Origin: Bacteroidota bacterium
GTDB lineage: Bacteria > Bacteroidota > Bacteroidia > Bacteroidales > FEN-979
Direction of reading: 5' to 3'
Assembly: GCA_014382125.1 (NCBI GenBank)
Contig: JACNKI010000086.1
Span: 1 to 34,331, forward strand
Length of the DNA: 34,331 nt
Position 1 is the first letter of the stretch, and each line of letters begins with the position of its first letter. This document shows positions 17,780 to 26,221 of the stretch, piece after piece. The translations under genes were made by a program, and so were the position numbers. Under the pieces are notes generated by a model that had not been told where the DNA came from, did not search any database, and saw only the letters and a list, made by a program, of their open reading frames with translations.

Positions 17780-19018
17780 TCATTCGTCTCTCAGTGCTTC
17801 TATCGGTTTAATTTTCGCGGCTTTTCGGGCTGGGAAGAGCCCTGCCAATGTTCCAGCGATGATGAGCAAAATGGTCGCACCAACTGCAATGGAAAAATTC
17901 GCTTCCGGGCTTCTGAAGAAATCGATCTCCGGTAAATTCATGGAGATAATTTCTAATACACCGATGCCAAGCACGAGGCCGATATATCCTGAGAATCCTG
18001 TGATGATAATTGCCTCCCGGAGGATCAGGGCAATCACGGAAAAAGGCGTTGCACCCAGCGCTTTTCGAATTCCGATCTCTTTGGTACGCTCCTTTACCGA
18101 GATCATCATGATATTGCTTACGCCAACAATCCCGGCGATGATAGTCCCGATGCCGACGATCCAGATGAAGAGCCGGATCCCCAAAAACAATCCTTGAAAT
18201 CTCCGGAAATCTTCATTTTTACTCCAGATAAAAACGGCTCGTTCATCCTCTTTATCAAATGTGTGTTTTCTGGCCAGTAAATTGCGTGTCTGCTCCAAAA
18301 TCATATTTACTTCCTCCACTGTCGCATCACCGGTAGTAAGAGATATCTGACTCACCACATTCTGTCCGCTGAAGACCCGCTGAGCTGTTGTGATTGGAAT
18401 ATAGATCCTTCGCAGTTCGCTGTCGTCCCGTCCAAAATCCCTGAAAACTCCTACAACCTTGAATAGTACTCCGTTGATATTGAGATACTCCCCCATGGCA
18501 ACCGTATCCGATCCCTTGAAGAGATCCTCTTTCACCTTCTCTCCGATTATCGCAACTTTTCTGTATTGATTGATATCGAAAATATTCAGGAAACGCCCTT
18601 CCAACATCTCTACCTCTTTGATATGTCCATAATCGGGATGACATGGAGAGAGATAGAATGTGCCATATTCATTCTTATAGGATGTGATTGTGTTTCCCAG
18701 AAACATTCTTGAAGACATGAACTCATGATCACGTATGGAAGCCTTGAGGAGGTCATAATCCTCGTTTGTAAACCGGATTAACCGGCCGGCCTGCAATCCT
18801 TTGTATTCCAGGCTGGTCATCCCACTACTGATCCAGATGCCGTTATTGGCCCCTCCTCGAAACTGATCGGTGACACCATTTTCCAATCCTTTTCCGGATC
18901 CCAGTAATATGATCAGCATAAAGATTCCCCAGGCAACGGCAAATCCTGTCAGGAAAGTACGCAATTTATTCTTTCGAATTGTACTGTAAATCTCCTGCCA
19001 CTTATCCAGCTCAAACAT
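17780..19018 (-). CDS. MacB/FtsX-type ABC transporter permease (copy 2, paralogue of copy 1)
   Basis: RKNKLRTFLTGFAVAWGIFMLIILLGSGKGLE, VKERTKEIGIRKALGATP, LFPARKAAKIKPIEALRDE. Confidence 0.9.
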   Translation of the reverse strand: MFELDKWQEIYSTIRKNKLRTFLTGFAVAWGIFMLIILLGSGKGLENGVTDQFRGGANNGIWISSGMTSLEYKGLQAGRLIRFTNEDYDLLKASIRDHEFMSSRMFLGNTITSYKNEYGTFYLSPCHPDYGHIKEVEMLEGRFLNIFDINQYRKVAIIGEKVKEDLFKGSDTVAMGEYLNINGVLFKVVGVFRDFGRDDSELRRIYIPITTAQRVFSGQNVVSQISLTTGDATVEEVNMILEQTRNLLARKHTFDKEDERAVFIWSKNEDFRRFQGLFLGIRLFIWIVGIGTIIAGIVGVSNIMMISVKERTKEIGIRKALGATPFSVIALILREAIIITGFSGYIGLVLGIGVLEIISMNLPEIDFFRSPEANFSIAVGATILLIIAGTLAGLFPARKAAKIKPIEALRDE

Positions 19019-19024
19019 TGATTC

Positions 19025-19540
19025 TCAGGCTACTTTTTCGCACTTGGTATCCCTTACTTTGGGTTTGGTGATCAATGCCCTGGCGATAGCAACACGTTGC
19101 TTCTGGCCACCGGAGAGCTCGCTTGGAAGGTGGTGAGCCCACTCTTTCAGTCCCAGCTTATCCAGGTATTCCACGGCTATCTTGTTGCGTTTCCGCCGGC
19201 TTACCTTTTGATAGTATAATGGTAGTGCTACATTCTCCATGGCATTTTTAAAGGAGACAAGATTAAATGACTGAAAGACAAATCCCAGAGTTTTATTCCT
19301 GAGCTGAGCAGCTTTCCGTTCATTCAGATGCTGGATCTTCTTCCCATCAAGCTGGTATACACCATCATCATAGTTATCCAGGATTCCAAGGATGTTCAAC
19401 AGTGTCGATTTTCCTGATCCTGATGGCCCCATAATTGAGATCATTTCTCCTGCTTCGATTTTCAAATCGATACCTTTTAGTACATGCAAGCTATTCTGGC
19501 CGTTTGTATACGATTTATGAATGCTTTTAATATTTATCAT
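19025..19540 (-). CDS. ABC transporter ATP-binding protein, C-terminally truncated (no Walker B, D-loop or H-loop)
   Basis: Walker A GPSGSGKST, Q-loop FVFQSFNLV, signature LSGGQKQRVAIARALITKPK, then VRDTKCEKVA and stop. Confidence 0.85.
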   Translation of the reverse strand: MINIKSIHKSYTNGQNSLHVLKGIDLKIEAGEMISIMGPSGSGKSTLLNILGILDNYDDGVYQLDGKKIQHLNERKAAQLRNKTLGFVFQSFNLVSFKNAMENVALPLYYQKVSRRKRNKIAVEYLDKLGLKEWAHHLPSELSGGQKQRVAIARALITKPKVRDTKCEKVA

Positions 19541-19758
19541 GATAAAATTGCTGTTTTAATATAGTTAGTAAGACTCACTTCAGCTGATTACGTTACATAC
19601 ATTTTAAAAAAACTATATCTTCCTGATATATAACGCAAAATTCATTCAAACAGCCGACAAAGAGAAAAGAATTAGATATACATAATCAGGAAAACGATGA
19701 AAGCATCAGAAACCGGGATTTTAGATTAGAAAATAGATTCCGGAAGCAAGAAAACCTG

Positions 19759-19766
19759 TATCTTTG
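19759..19766 (+). promoter_or_regulatory. Bacteroidota -7 element (TATCTTTG) for fusA
   Basis: TATCTTTGC 19 nt upstream of the ATG at 19785; overlaps the ORF-track TTG start, so that start is rejected. Confidence 0.5.
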
Positions 19767-19784
19767 CGCCCCAAAAAAATCATT

Positions 19785-21833
19785 ATGCCTTTAACAAAAC
19801 TCCGAAATATAGGTATCGCTGCTCATATTGATGCTGGAAAAACAACGGTGACTGAAAGGATCCTGTTTTTCACAGGAACCACCCGAAAGATGGGCGAAGT
19901 TCATGACGGGCAAGCCACTATGGATTTCATGAAGCAGGAGCAGGAACGAGGAATCACGATTGCTTCTGCAGCGATCTCATGTGGCTGGAAAGATTACCAG
20001 ATAAACCTGATTGATACTCCGGGGCATGTTGACTTTACCGTCGAAGTAGAGCGTTCCCTCCGTGTGATAGATGGAATGGTTGCGCTATTCTGTGCCGTTG
20101 GAGGTGTTGAACCACAGAGTGAAACTGTATGGAACCAGGCAGACAGGTACCGCGTTCCCCGTATCGGTTTAATCAATAAAATGGATCGAACCGGTGCTGA
20201 TTATCATCACGTGGTCGATCAAATGAATAAATACCTGGATGCCAATGCATTTCCATTCCAAATCCCCATTGGAGAAGAAGATTCATTCGAAGGCATTTGC
20301 GACATCATTGAACGGAAAGCATACATCTTCAAGGAGTATGATCGCATAGAAACCGGGATTCCTGAAGAATATCAGGCTAGGTGTGAAGAGGCACGAGCCA
20401 AACTGGTGGAGAAAGTAGCTGAATTCAACGATGAGATCATGGAACTCTACTTTGAGGAAGAGGATGTCCCTGCCGATCTTCTGAAATCAGCTGCCCGGGA
20501 TGCCACGCTCAAGTTGCTGATCACCCCGGTTTTTTGCGGGGCTGCATATAAAAACAAGGGAATTCAACTGTTACTGAATGCCGTGCTGGATTACCTGCCA
20601 TCTCCTATCGACGTTGGGGCAGTTGTGGGAACAGATCTGGATGATCCAGCCAAAACTCATACCTGTCAACCTTCACCAACGGAACCATTTTCAGCACTGG
20701 CATTTAAACTAATCCATGATCCCTTTGTCGGTCAACAAACGTTTACCCGGATCTTTTCCGGAACACTGAAAAGTGGGATGCGTGTATTTAACTCAACAAA
20801 AGGGAAGTATGAGCGTATCGGCAGGATCCTGAAGATCCATGCCAAGGACCGGGAAGAAGTGAGTGAAGCATTTCCGGGTGATATTGTTGCACTTATTGGC
20901 ATGAAACTGACCAAAACCGGTGACACGCTTTGCAGTGAAGAACATAAGATGTTGCTGGAGTCCATTCACATTCCGCCGGCTGTAATCGAATTGAAGGTCG
21001 TACCCGCCAAACGCCAGGATCAGTCGAAGCTGGGTGAAGCGCTCGCCAAACTGGCAAACGAAGATCCCTCCTTCAATGTCCGTTACGACCATGAAACTGA
21101 AGAGACCGTGATCTCTGGCATGGGTGAATTACACCTCGAGATACTTATCGACAGGTTGAAGCATGAGTTCAACGTTGATGCTGTTGTTGGAGAGCCGTCG
21201 GTCGCTTTCCGTGAAACCATTACCTCCGAAGCGGTTTCAAACTACAAACACAGCAAGCAAACCGGTGGTAAAGGTCAGTTTGCTCATACGGTGATGAGGC
21301 TGGAACCCAATGAGGGTGAGGGGTATGCGTTTTCTGATAAGATTAAAGGCGGGGTTATTCCTGTTGAATTCATTCCGAGTGTAAACAAAGGGATCAAGAA
21401 AACGCTTGCTCGGGGCATTTTGGCCGGTTATCCGATTGTTGATGTAAAAGTAGTATTGCTTGATGGCGCTTTCCACCCGGTCGACTCCTCAGATATGGCT
21501 TTTCAAACCTGTGCCTCTATTTGCTTTAAAAATGGATTTATGAAAGCAAATCCGGTCTTGCTGGAACCGATCATGAAAGTCGAGGTTAATACACCGGATG
21601 AGTATATCGGGGATATTGTAAGTAACCTGAACCGGCGCAGAGGCCGGATTGAGGCGATGCGTCGTTACCGGAAAGGATCTCAAAAGGTGAACGCGTTTGT
21701 CCCGTTGTTGGAGATGTTCGGTTACGCTACACAGCTACGTAACCTATCCAGCGGCCGGGCAAACTATTCGATGGAATTTTTTCAGTACCAGGCGTTGCCA
21801 ACGAAGATTCAGGAAGAGATACTGAAGAAGTGA
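19785..21833 (+). CDS. fusA: Elongation factor G (canonical GTPase motifs), outside a str operon
   Basis: [57 protein letters not shown]. Confidence 0.92.
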   Translation: MPLTKLRNIGIAAHIDAGKTTVTERILFFTGTTRKMGEVHDGQATMDFMKQEQERGITIASAAISCGWKDYQINLIDTPGHVDFTVEVERSLRVIDGMVALFCAVGGVEPQSETVWNQADRYRVPRIGLINKMDRTGADYHHVVDQMNKYLDANAFPFQIPIGEEDSFEGICDIIERKAYIFKEYDRIETGIPEEYQARCEEARAKLVEKVAEFNDEIMELYFEEEDVPADLLKSAARDATLKLLITPVFCGAAYKNKGIQLLLNAVLDYLPSPIDVGAVVGTDLDDPAKTHTCQPSPTEPFSALAFKLIHDPFVGQQTFTRIFSGTLKSGMRVFNSTKGKYERIGRILKIHAKDREEVSEAFPGDIVALIGMKLTKTGDTLCSEEHKMLLESIHIPPAVIELKVVPAKRQDQSKLGEALAKLANEDPSFNVRYDHETEETVISGMGELHLEILIDRLKHEFNVDAVVGEPSVAFRETITSEAVSNYKHSKQTGGKGQFAHTVMRLEPNEGEGYAFSDKIKGGVIPVEFIPSVNKGIKKTLARGILAGYPIVDVKVVLLDGAFHPVDSSDMAFQTCASICFKNGFMKANPVLLEPIMKVEVNTPDEYIGDIVSNLNRRRGRIEAMRRYRKGSQKVNAFVPLLEMFGYATQLRNLSSGRANYSMEFFQYQALPTKIQEEILKK

Positions 21834-21917
21834 TTGCCATAATTAATTGCCATTATTGCCATAAAATATTTTAGAAATAATGTGCAATAGTGTGCATTCT
21901 TGCGCAATTGTGTGCAA
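21834..21917. repeat. Degenerate tandem short repeats between convergent fusA and the helicase gene
   Basis: Three ATTGCCAT units followed by repeated TGTGCAAT/TGTGCATT/TGCGCAAT units. Confidence 0.6.
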
Positions 21918-23129
21918 TTACCTCCGTCTTGAAAATCCTCTGGGTTTCTTTGGATTATACTCCGGTGCTTCACCAAGCTGTTTTGGCACGACTCCTTTAT
22001 AGACCTTTTTGCCCAGTAACTTTTCGATCTCTGCAAATTTCCATTGACCATCAGGATTGATGAATGTAATGGCTACGCCGGAAGCTTCCGCCCGGGCAGT
22101 TCTGCCGATTCGGTGGATGTAATCCTCTGCGTCGTTGGGAACATCGTAGTTTAACACCAGGTCGATATTTTCCACATCGATGCCACGGGAGACTACATCG
22201 GTTGCCACCAGAACCTGGATCTCTTTAGCCCTGAAACTGTTCATCACCCGTTCCCGCTCTTTCTGGTCCAGGTCAGAATGGATCTCCTGCACCTCCAGTC
22301 CGGCTCTTTTTAACTCCCTGCTCAGCAGTTTCGTGCTGCTTTTTGTTGAGCAGAAGATCAGGATGGTCCTTCCCTTGGAAGTGCCCAAAAGGTATTTAAC
22401 CAAAGGGAGTTTCTGGGTATCGTAAACCGAATAGGCCAATTGGAGAATCTTTTCAGCAGGTTTCGAGAGAGCAATATTAACCTCTGCCGGATCATGCAAT
22501 ACTTTTTTGGCCAGATTCAGTATGTCGGTTGGAATGGTTGCTGAGAAAAGTAGGGTCTGGCGCTTCTTCGGTACATGCGAGATGATCTTCATGATGTCGT
22601 CATAAAAACCCATATCGAGCATCCTGTCGGCTTCATCCAAAATGAGGAATTTGATGGTTGAAAAATCCACATATCCCATGTTCAGGTGGGCGATCATCCT
22701 CCCGGGAGTACAGACCACAACATTCACCCCACTTGTCAGGGCATCTTTCTCCCTGGTAAACGTAGCTCCGTCGGTTCCGCCGTAGATGGCCAGGGAGCTA
22801 ACCGATGTGAAATAGGATAACCCCTCCATGTGTTGGTCAATCTGCACAGCCAGCTCCCTGGTGGGAACGACCACGAGGGCTTTAATCCCTGGACTAGTGT
22901 TTTCCTTCAGGATTCTGTCTGTTATAGGCAATAAAAATGCGGCAGTTTTTCCGGTTCCGGTCTGCGCCGAACCGATCAGGTCTTTTCCCTCCATGATGAT
23001 GGGGATGCCTTGTTCCTGGATAGGGGTGGGTATTTCAAATCCAAGCGAATCAATCCCTTCTGCCAATTGGGGATTAAAATTAAAGTCAGAGAATTTCAAC
23101 TGTTGATGGTGATAATATGGATTATTCAA
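21918..23129 (-). CDS. DEAD-box ATP-dependent RNA helicase
   Basis: GSAQTGTGKTAAF, PTRELAVQI, CTPGRMIAHL, LDEADRMLDMGF, FSATIP, DVVSRGIDV, HRIGRTARA. Confidence 0.95.
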   Translation of the reverse strand: MNNPYYHHQQLKFSDFNFNPQLAEGIDSLGFEIPTPIQEQGIPIIMEGKDLIGSAQTGTGKTAAFLLPITDRILKENTSPGIKALVVVPTRELAVQIDQHMEGLSYFTSVSSLAIYGGTDGATFTREKDALTSGVNVVVCTPGRMIAHLNMGYVDFSTIKFLILDEADRMLDMGFYDDIMKIISHVPKKRQTLLFSATIPTDILNLAKKVLHDPAEVNIALSKPAEKILQLAYSVYDTQKLPLVKYLLGTSKGRTILIFCSTKSSTKLLSRELKRAGLEVQEIHSDLDQKERERVMNSFRAKEIQVLVATDVVSRGIDVENIDLVLNYDVPNDAEDYIHRIGRTARAEASGVAITFINPDGQWKFAEIEKLLGKKVYKGVVPKQLGEAPEYNPKKPRGFSRRR

Positions 23130-23140
23130 AAAAATTTTCG

Positions 23141-23148
23141 CAAAGATA
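23141..23148 (-). promoter_or_regulatory. Bacteroidota -7 element (TATCTTTG) for the helicase gene
   Basis: Minus strand TATCTTTGCG, 11 nt from the TTG start. Confidence 0.45.
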
Positions 23149-23234
23149 CAACCTTTGTTTGATTAATCTTTGCACTTGATGACACGTTAATGATACTGAT
23201 CATGGTGCATATGAATATGAATTATTAATTTTTC

Positions 23235-23265
23235 TTGGTTTCGATGTGAGATTTTCTTATATTTG
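23235..23265 (+). promoter_or_regulatory. Bacteroidota-type promoter TTG-N20-TATATTTG
   Basis: TTG GTTTCGATGTGAGATTTTCT TATATTTG, about 40 nt before the ATG at 23307. Confidence 0.5.
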
Positions 23266-23306
23266 AATGCTCTATATGTTTATGAGTGTTCATTAAATCC
23301 ATCATC

Positions 23307-26135
23307 ATGAAAAAGATTTCCGTTCTTCTTCTGGTCTCCGGATTCATTCTCGTATCCGGATATTATTTGATTGTTTCACAATCCTCCCGGGATCACTCTT
23401 CTCAACAGAGAACAGAGAAACAGATTAGCCACAAACAGTTACCTAAAAGCGCCATGCTTCCTTACATGGCAGAGTTGCAATGGATGAAACTGAGAGATCC
23501 TCAAACCGGGGAGGTACCTTCAGGAATCCGCAGCCGGGAGCTGGCTTTTGCATCAGGATTACCGGTTAAAGAGAGTTCACGAAGCCAGGTTTGGAACTGG
23601 CGGGGCCCTGACAACATCGGAGGCCGGATGCTCTGCATTGCGATCGATATGGATGATGAAGATCATATCCTCTCCGGAAGTGCGTCGGGAGGGATGTGGC
23701 AGTCGGCAGATGGTGGTCAGAACTGGTCGAAAGTGACGGCTCCGGACGCCGAACAGAGTGCCACTTGCCTCATCCAGGACAGCCGTCCGGGAAAGCATAA
23801 TACCTGGTATTACGGTACCGGTGAGCTGCTCAGTACTACCAAGCGAAATGTCAGTACCAACGTCAGGACCATTGGCATCGGCGACGGAATATTTAAATCA
23901 ACTGACAACGGAGCTACCTGGGAACCATTGCCCTATACTCAGGGTGGGTCTCCCGCTTTCCTGGATGAAGTCTTCCAGGGAGTCTGGAAGATCGTCACCG
24001 ATCCGGTTACAATGGATAAAGATATTGTGTATGCCGCCTGCTACGGTGCGATCATGCGGTCGGAAGACGGCGGTGCAAGCTGGCAAATGGTGCTGGGAGA
24101 CATGGAAAACAAATCGTTTGCTACTGATATCGCCATCACCACCGAGGGCATCCTTTATGCTGCTATGAGTAGCTACTGCTGGTCTATTGAACGTCCGGCC
24201 AAAGCCGGGATCTGGCGTTCCGTTGACGGGATCGACTGGAAAGAGATCACCCCTCCGGATTTTCCAGAAGAGTATAGGGTAACCAGACTGGTTATCGCCC
24301 CGTCAAACGAAAACGTGCTGTATATCTTTACAGAAACACCCTCCAGTGAGCTCTCTCCCTTTAATGGGGTGTTTAATACAGTAAACACCTTCTGGAAATA
24401 TACCAGGCAGGCACCCGCCGATACCGGATTCTGGGACGAGAGATCCTCCAACATCCCTGGCGGAGGAAATGGAAACATGAACAGTTTTCCATTTTCTTTC
24501 ATGGTTTACGGAGGGTATACATTCGACATGAAAGTAGGACCTGAAGATGAAAATGTGGTGTTTCTGGCCGCCATGAATATGTTCCGTTCCGATAACGGAT
24601 TTGCCGATTCCATTCAGACAACTTTCATGGGGGGATATCCTTTTGACATGGATTCATTACATGCACTTCACCCGGATCAGCATGGGATTACCTTCCTGCC
24701 TTCCGATCCGGATGTCCTGTTCATGGCCAACGACGGAGGTGTATACATCAATTACGATTGCATGGCCGATAGTGCAGATATGGTCTGGAACCGGCTGAAC
24801 AATAAGCTGACTACCACCCAGTTCTACTCTGTGACCATTGACCATGAAGGCACCAACGACGACTGGATCCTGGGCGGATTACAGGACAACAACTGGTATT
24901 ATACCGTGACTGATGACCCATCAGCGTTTTGGTTTGATATAGACATCTGTTTCGATGGTTTTGCTACTTGTGTGGCCCCTGACTGGGAATATTGCATCAT
25001 TTCGGCCTACAGCGGAAATATCTGGACAACACAGTTTGATACCGGGATGCATACCAAAAACATCTTTCGCCAGCTTCCCGATACTTTGTTAAAATTCTAT
25101 AATCCGATCATGGGTTCAAATTCACTTTTTCCGTTTTATCAGAACTTTGCCCTTGACCCAAACAACTATGAAACCTTTTACCTGCCAACCATCACCAGTA
25201 TCTGGCGGAAGGCGAACCTGAAGGCGGCATCATACGACAGCAATCTGCGAAATGCCGGATGGGAGCATTTGAGCAATGTCGATGTGGGTGATGCCTCAGA
25301 GATCAGCTACATCACGATTTCTAAAACTCCGGCAAACCGGATCTATTATGGTACCAACCTGGGACGGGTATATAAGCTTGATGATGCTCATACCGGGAAT
25401 GGCATGCCGGTAGAGATTACCGGCCCGACTTTCCCATATTATGCCTTTGTAGCTTGTATTGACATCGATGAGAACAATGCCGACAACATCATGGTCGTTT
25501 TTTCGAACTATAATGTTCAGAGTATTTACTATTCCGAAGATGGCGGAATCACCTGGAGTCCACAGGGAGGTAACCTGGAAGAAAATCCCGACGGTACGGG
25601 ATCCGGGCCTTCCATTCGCTGGGTAAAATCGCTCACTTACCAGGGGCACCAGGTATGGTTTGCCGGTACATCGGTCGGACTCTATTCCACAAATGAGTTG
25701 AAAGGGGACTCAACCATATGGAAAAAGGAGGGAGCCTCTTCAATCGGATCTGTGCTTGTCGATATGATCGATGCCCGTCAAACTGATGGTTTCATTGCAG
25801 TTGGAACCCAGGGAAACGGGGTCTACAGTACCTGGTATGATCCGGCTGCGTACATCGAAGAGCCTGAACCGGTAATTACATTGTTTGTCGGTAATCCCTA
25901 TCCGAATCCTTCACAGCAAAACGTATCCCTGGAGGTAAACTCTAATATTCAACAATCGGTTGAAATTATTCTCTATACATCAGAAGGGAAAGAGAAGGCT
26001 TTGTTGTATCGGAATCTAATCACACCCGGTCGTCAACTCATCCGGTTGAATGTGAGTCACCTTGAAGCCGGCATGTACTATGTTACGGTAATCACATCAA
26101 ATGAGAGAATAGTCAGAAAACTACTGGTCAATTGA
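23307..26135 (+). CDS. Secreted BNR/sortilin-type beta-propeller protein with type IX secretion C-terminal sorting domain
   Basis: Signal peptide MKKISVLLLVSGFILVSGYYLIV; repeated SxDGGxxW motifs (SADGGQNWSKV, STDNGATWEPL, SEDGGASWQMV, SEDGGITWSPQ); C-terminal PYPNPSQQNVSLEV...LEAGMYYVTVITSNERIVRKLLVN. Confidence 0.88.
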   Translation: MKKISVLLLVSGFILVSGYYLIVSQSSRDHSSQQRTEKQISHKQLPKSAMLPYMAELQWMKLRDPQTGEVPSGIRSRELAFASGLPVKESSRSQVWNWRGPDNIGGRMLCIAIDMDDEDHILSGSASGGMWQSADGGQNWSKVTAPDAEQSATCLIQDSRPGKHNTWYYGTGELLSTTKRNVSTNVRTIGIGDGIFKSTDNGATWEPLPYTQGGSPAFLDEVFQGVWKIVTDPVTMDKDIVYAACYGAIMRSEDGGASWQMVLGDMENKSFATDIAITTEGILYAAMSSYCWSIERPAKAGIWRSVDGIDWKEITPPDFPEEYRVTRLVIAPSNENVLYIFTETPSSELSPFNGVFNTVNTFWKYTRQAPADTGFWDERSSNIPGGGNGNMNSFPFSFMVYGGYTFDMKVGPEDENVVFLAAMNMFRSDNGFADSIQTTFMGGYPFDMDSLHALHPDQHGITFLPSDPDVLFMANDGGVYINYDCMADSADMVWNRLNNKLTTTQFYSVTIDHEGTNDDWILGGLQDNNWYYTVTDDPSAFWFDIDICFDGFATCVAPDWEYCIISAYSGNIWTTQFDTGMHTKNIFRQLPDTLLKFYNPIMGSNSLFPFYQNFALDPNNYETFYLPTITSIWRKANLKAASYDSNLRNAGWEHLSNVDVGDASEISYITISKTPANRIYYGTNLGRVYKLDDAHTGNGMPVEITGPTFPYYAFVACIDIDENNADNIMVVFSNYNVQSIYYSEDGGITWSPQGGNLEENPDGTGSGPSIRWVKSLTYQGHQVWFAGTSVGLYSTNELKGDSTIWKKEGASSIGSVLVDMIDARQTDGFIAVGTQGNGVYSTWYDPAAYIEEPEPVITLFVGNPYPNPSQQNVSLEVNSNIQQSVEIILYTSEGKEKALLYRNLITPGRQLIRLNVSHLEAGMYYVTVITSNERIVRKLLVN

Positions 26136-26180
26136 ACCTGATAATTTTTGCAGAAAGAGACTATGTGTGAAAAGTTTTAA

Positions 26181-26188
26181 TACTTTTG
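26181..26188 (+). promoter_or_regulatory. Possible -7 element (TACTTTTG) for the GH130-receiver gene
   Basis: TACTTTTG 33 nt before the ATG at 26222; no well-spaced -33. Confidence 0.35.
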
Positions 26189-26221
26189 AGATACTATTTT
26201 CATGTTCAAAAATGTGAGTTT

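Noticed and set aside
23758-24168. 136-aa plus-strand ORF overlapping the T9SS propeller gene
   Set aside because: Alternative frame inside a gene with clear propeller repeats and sorting domain; no motif of its own.
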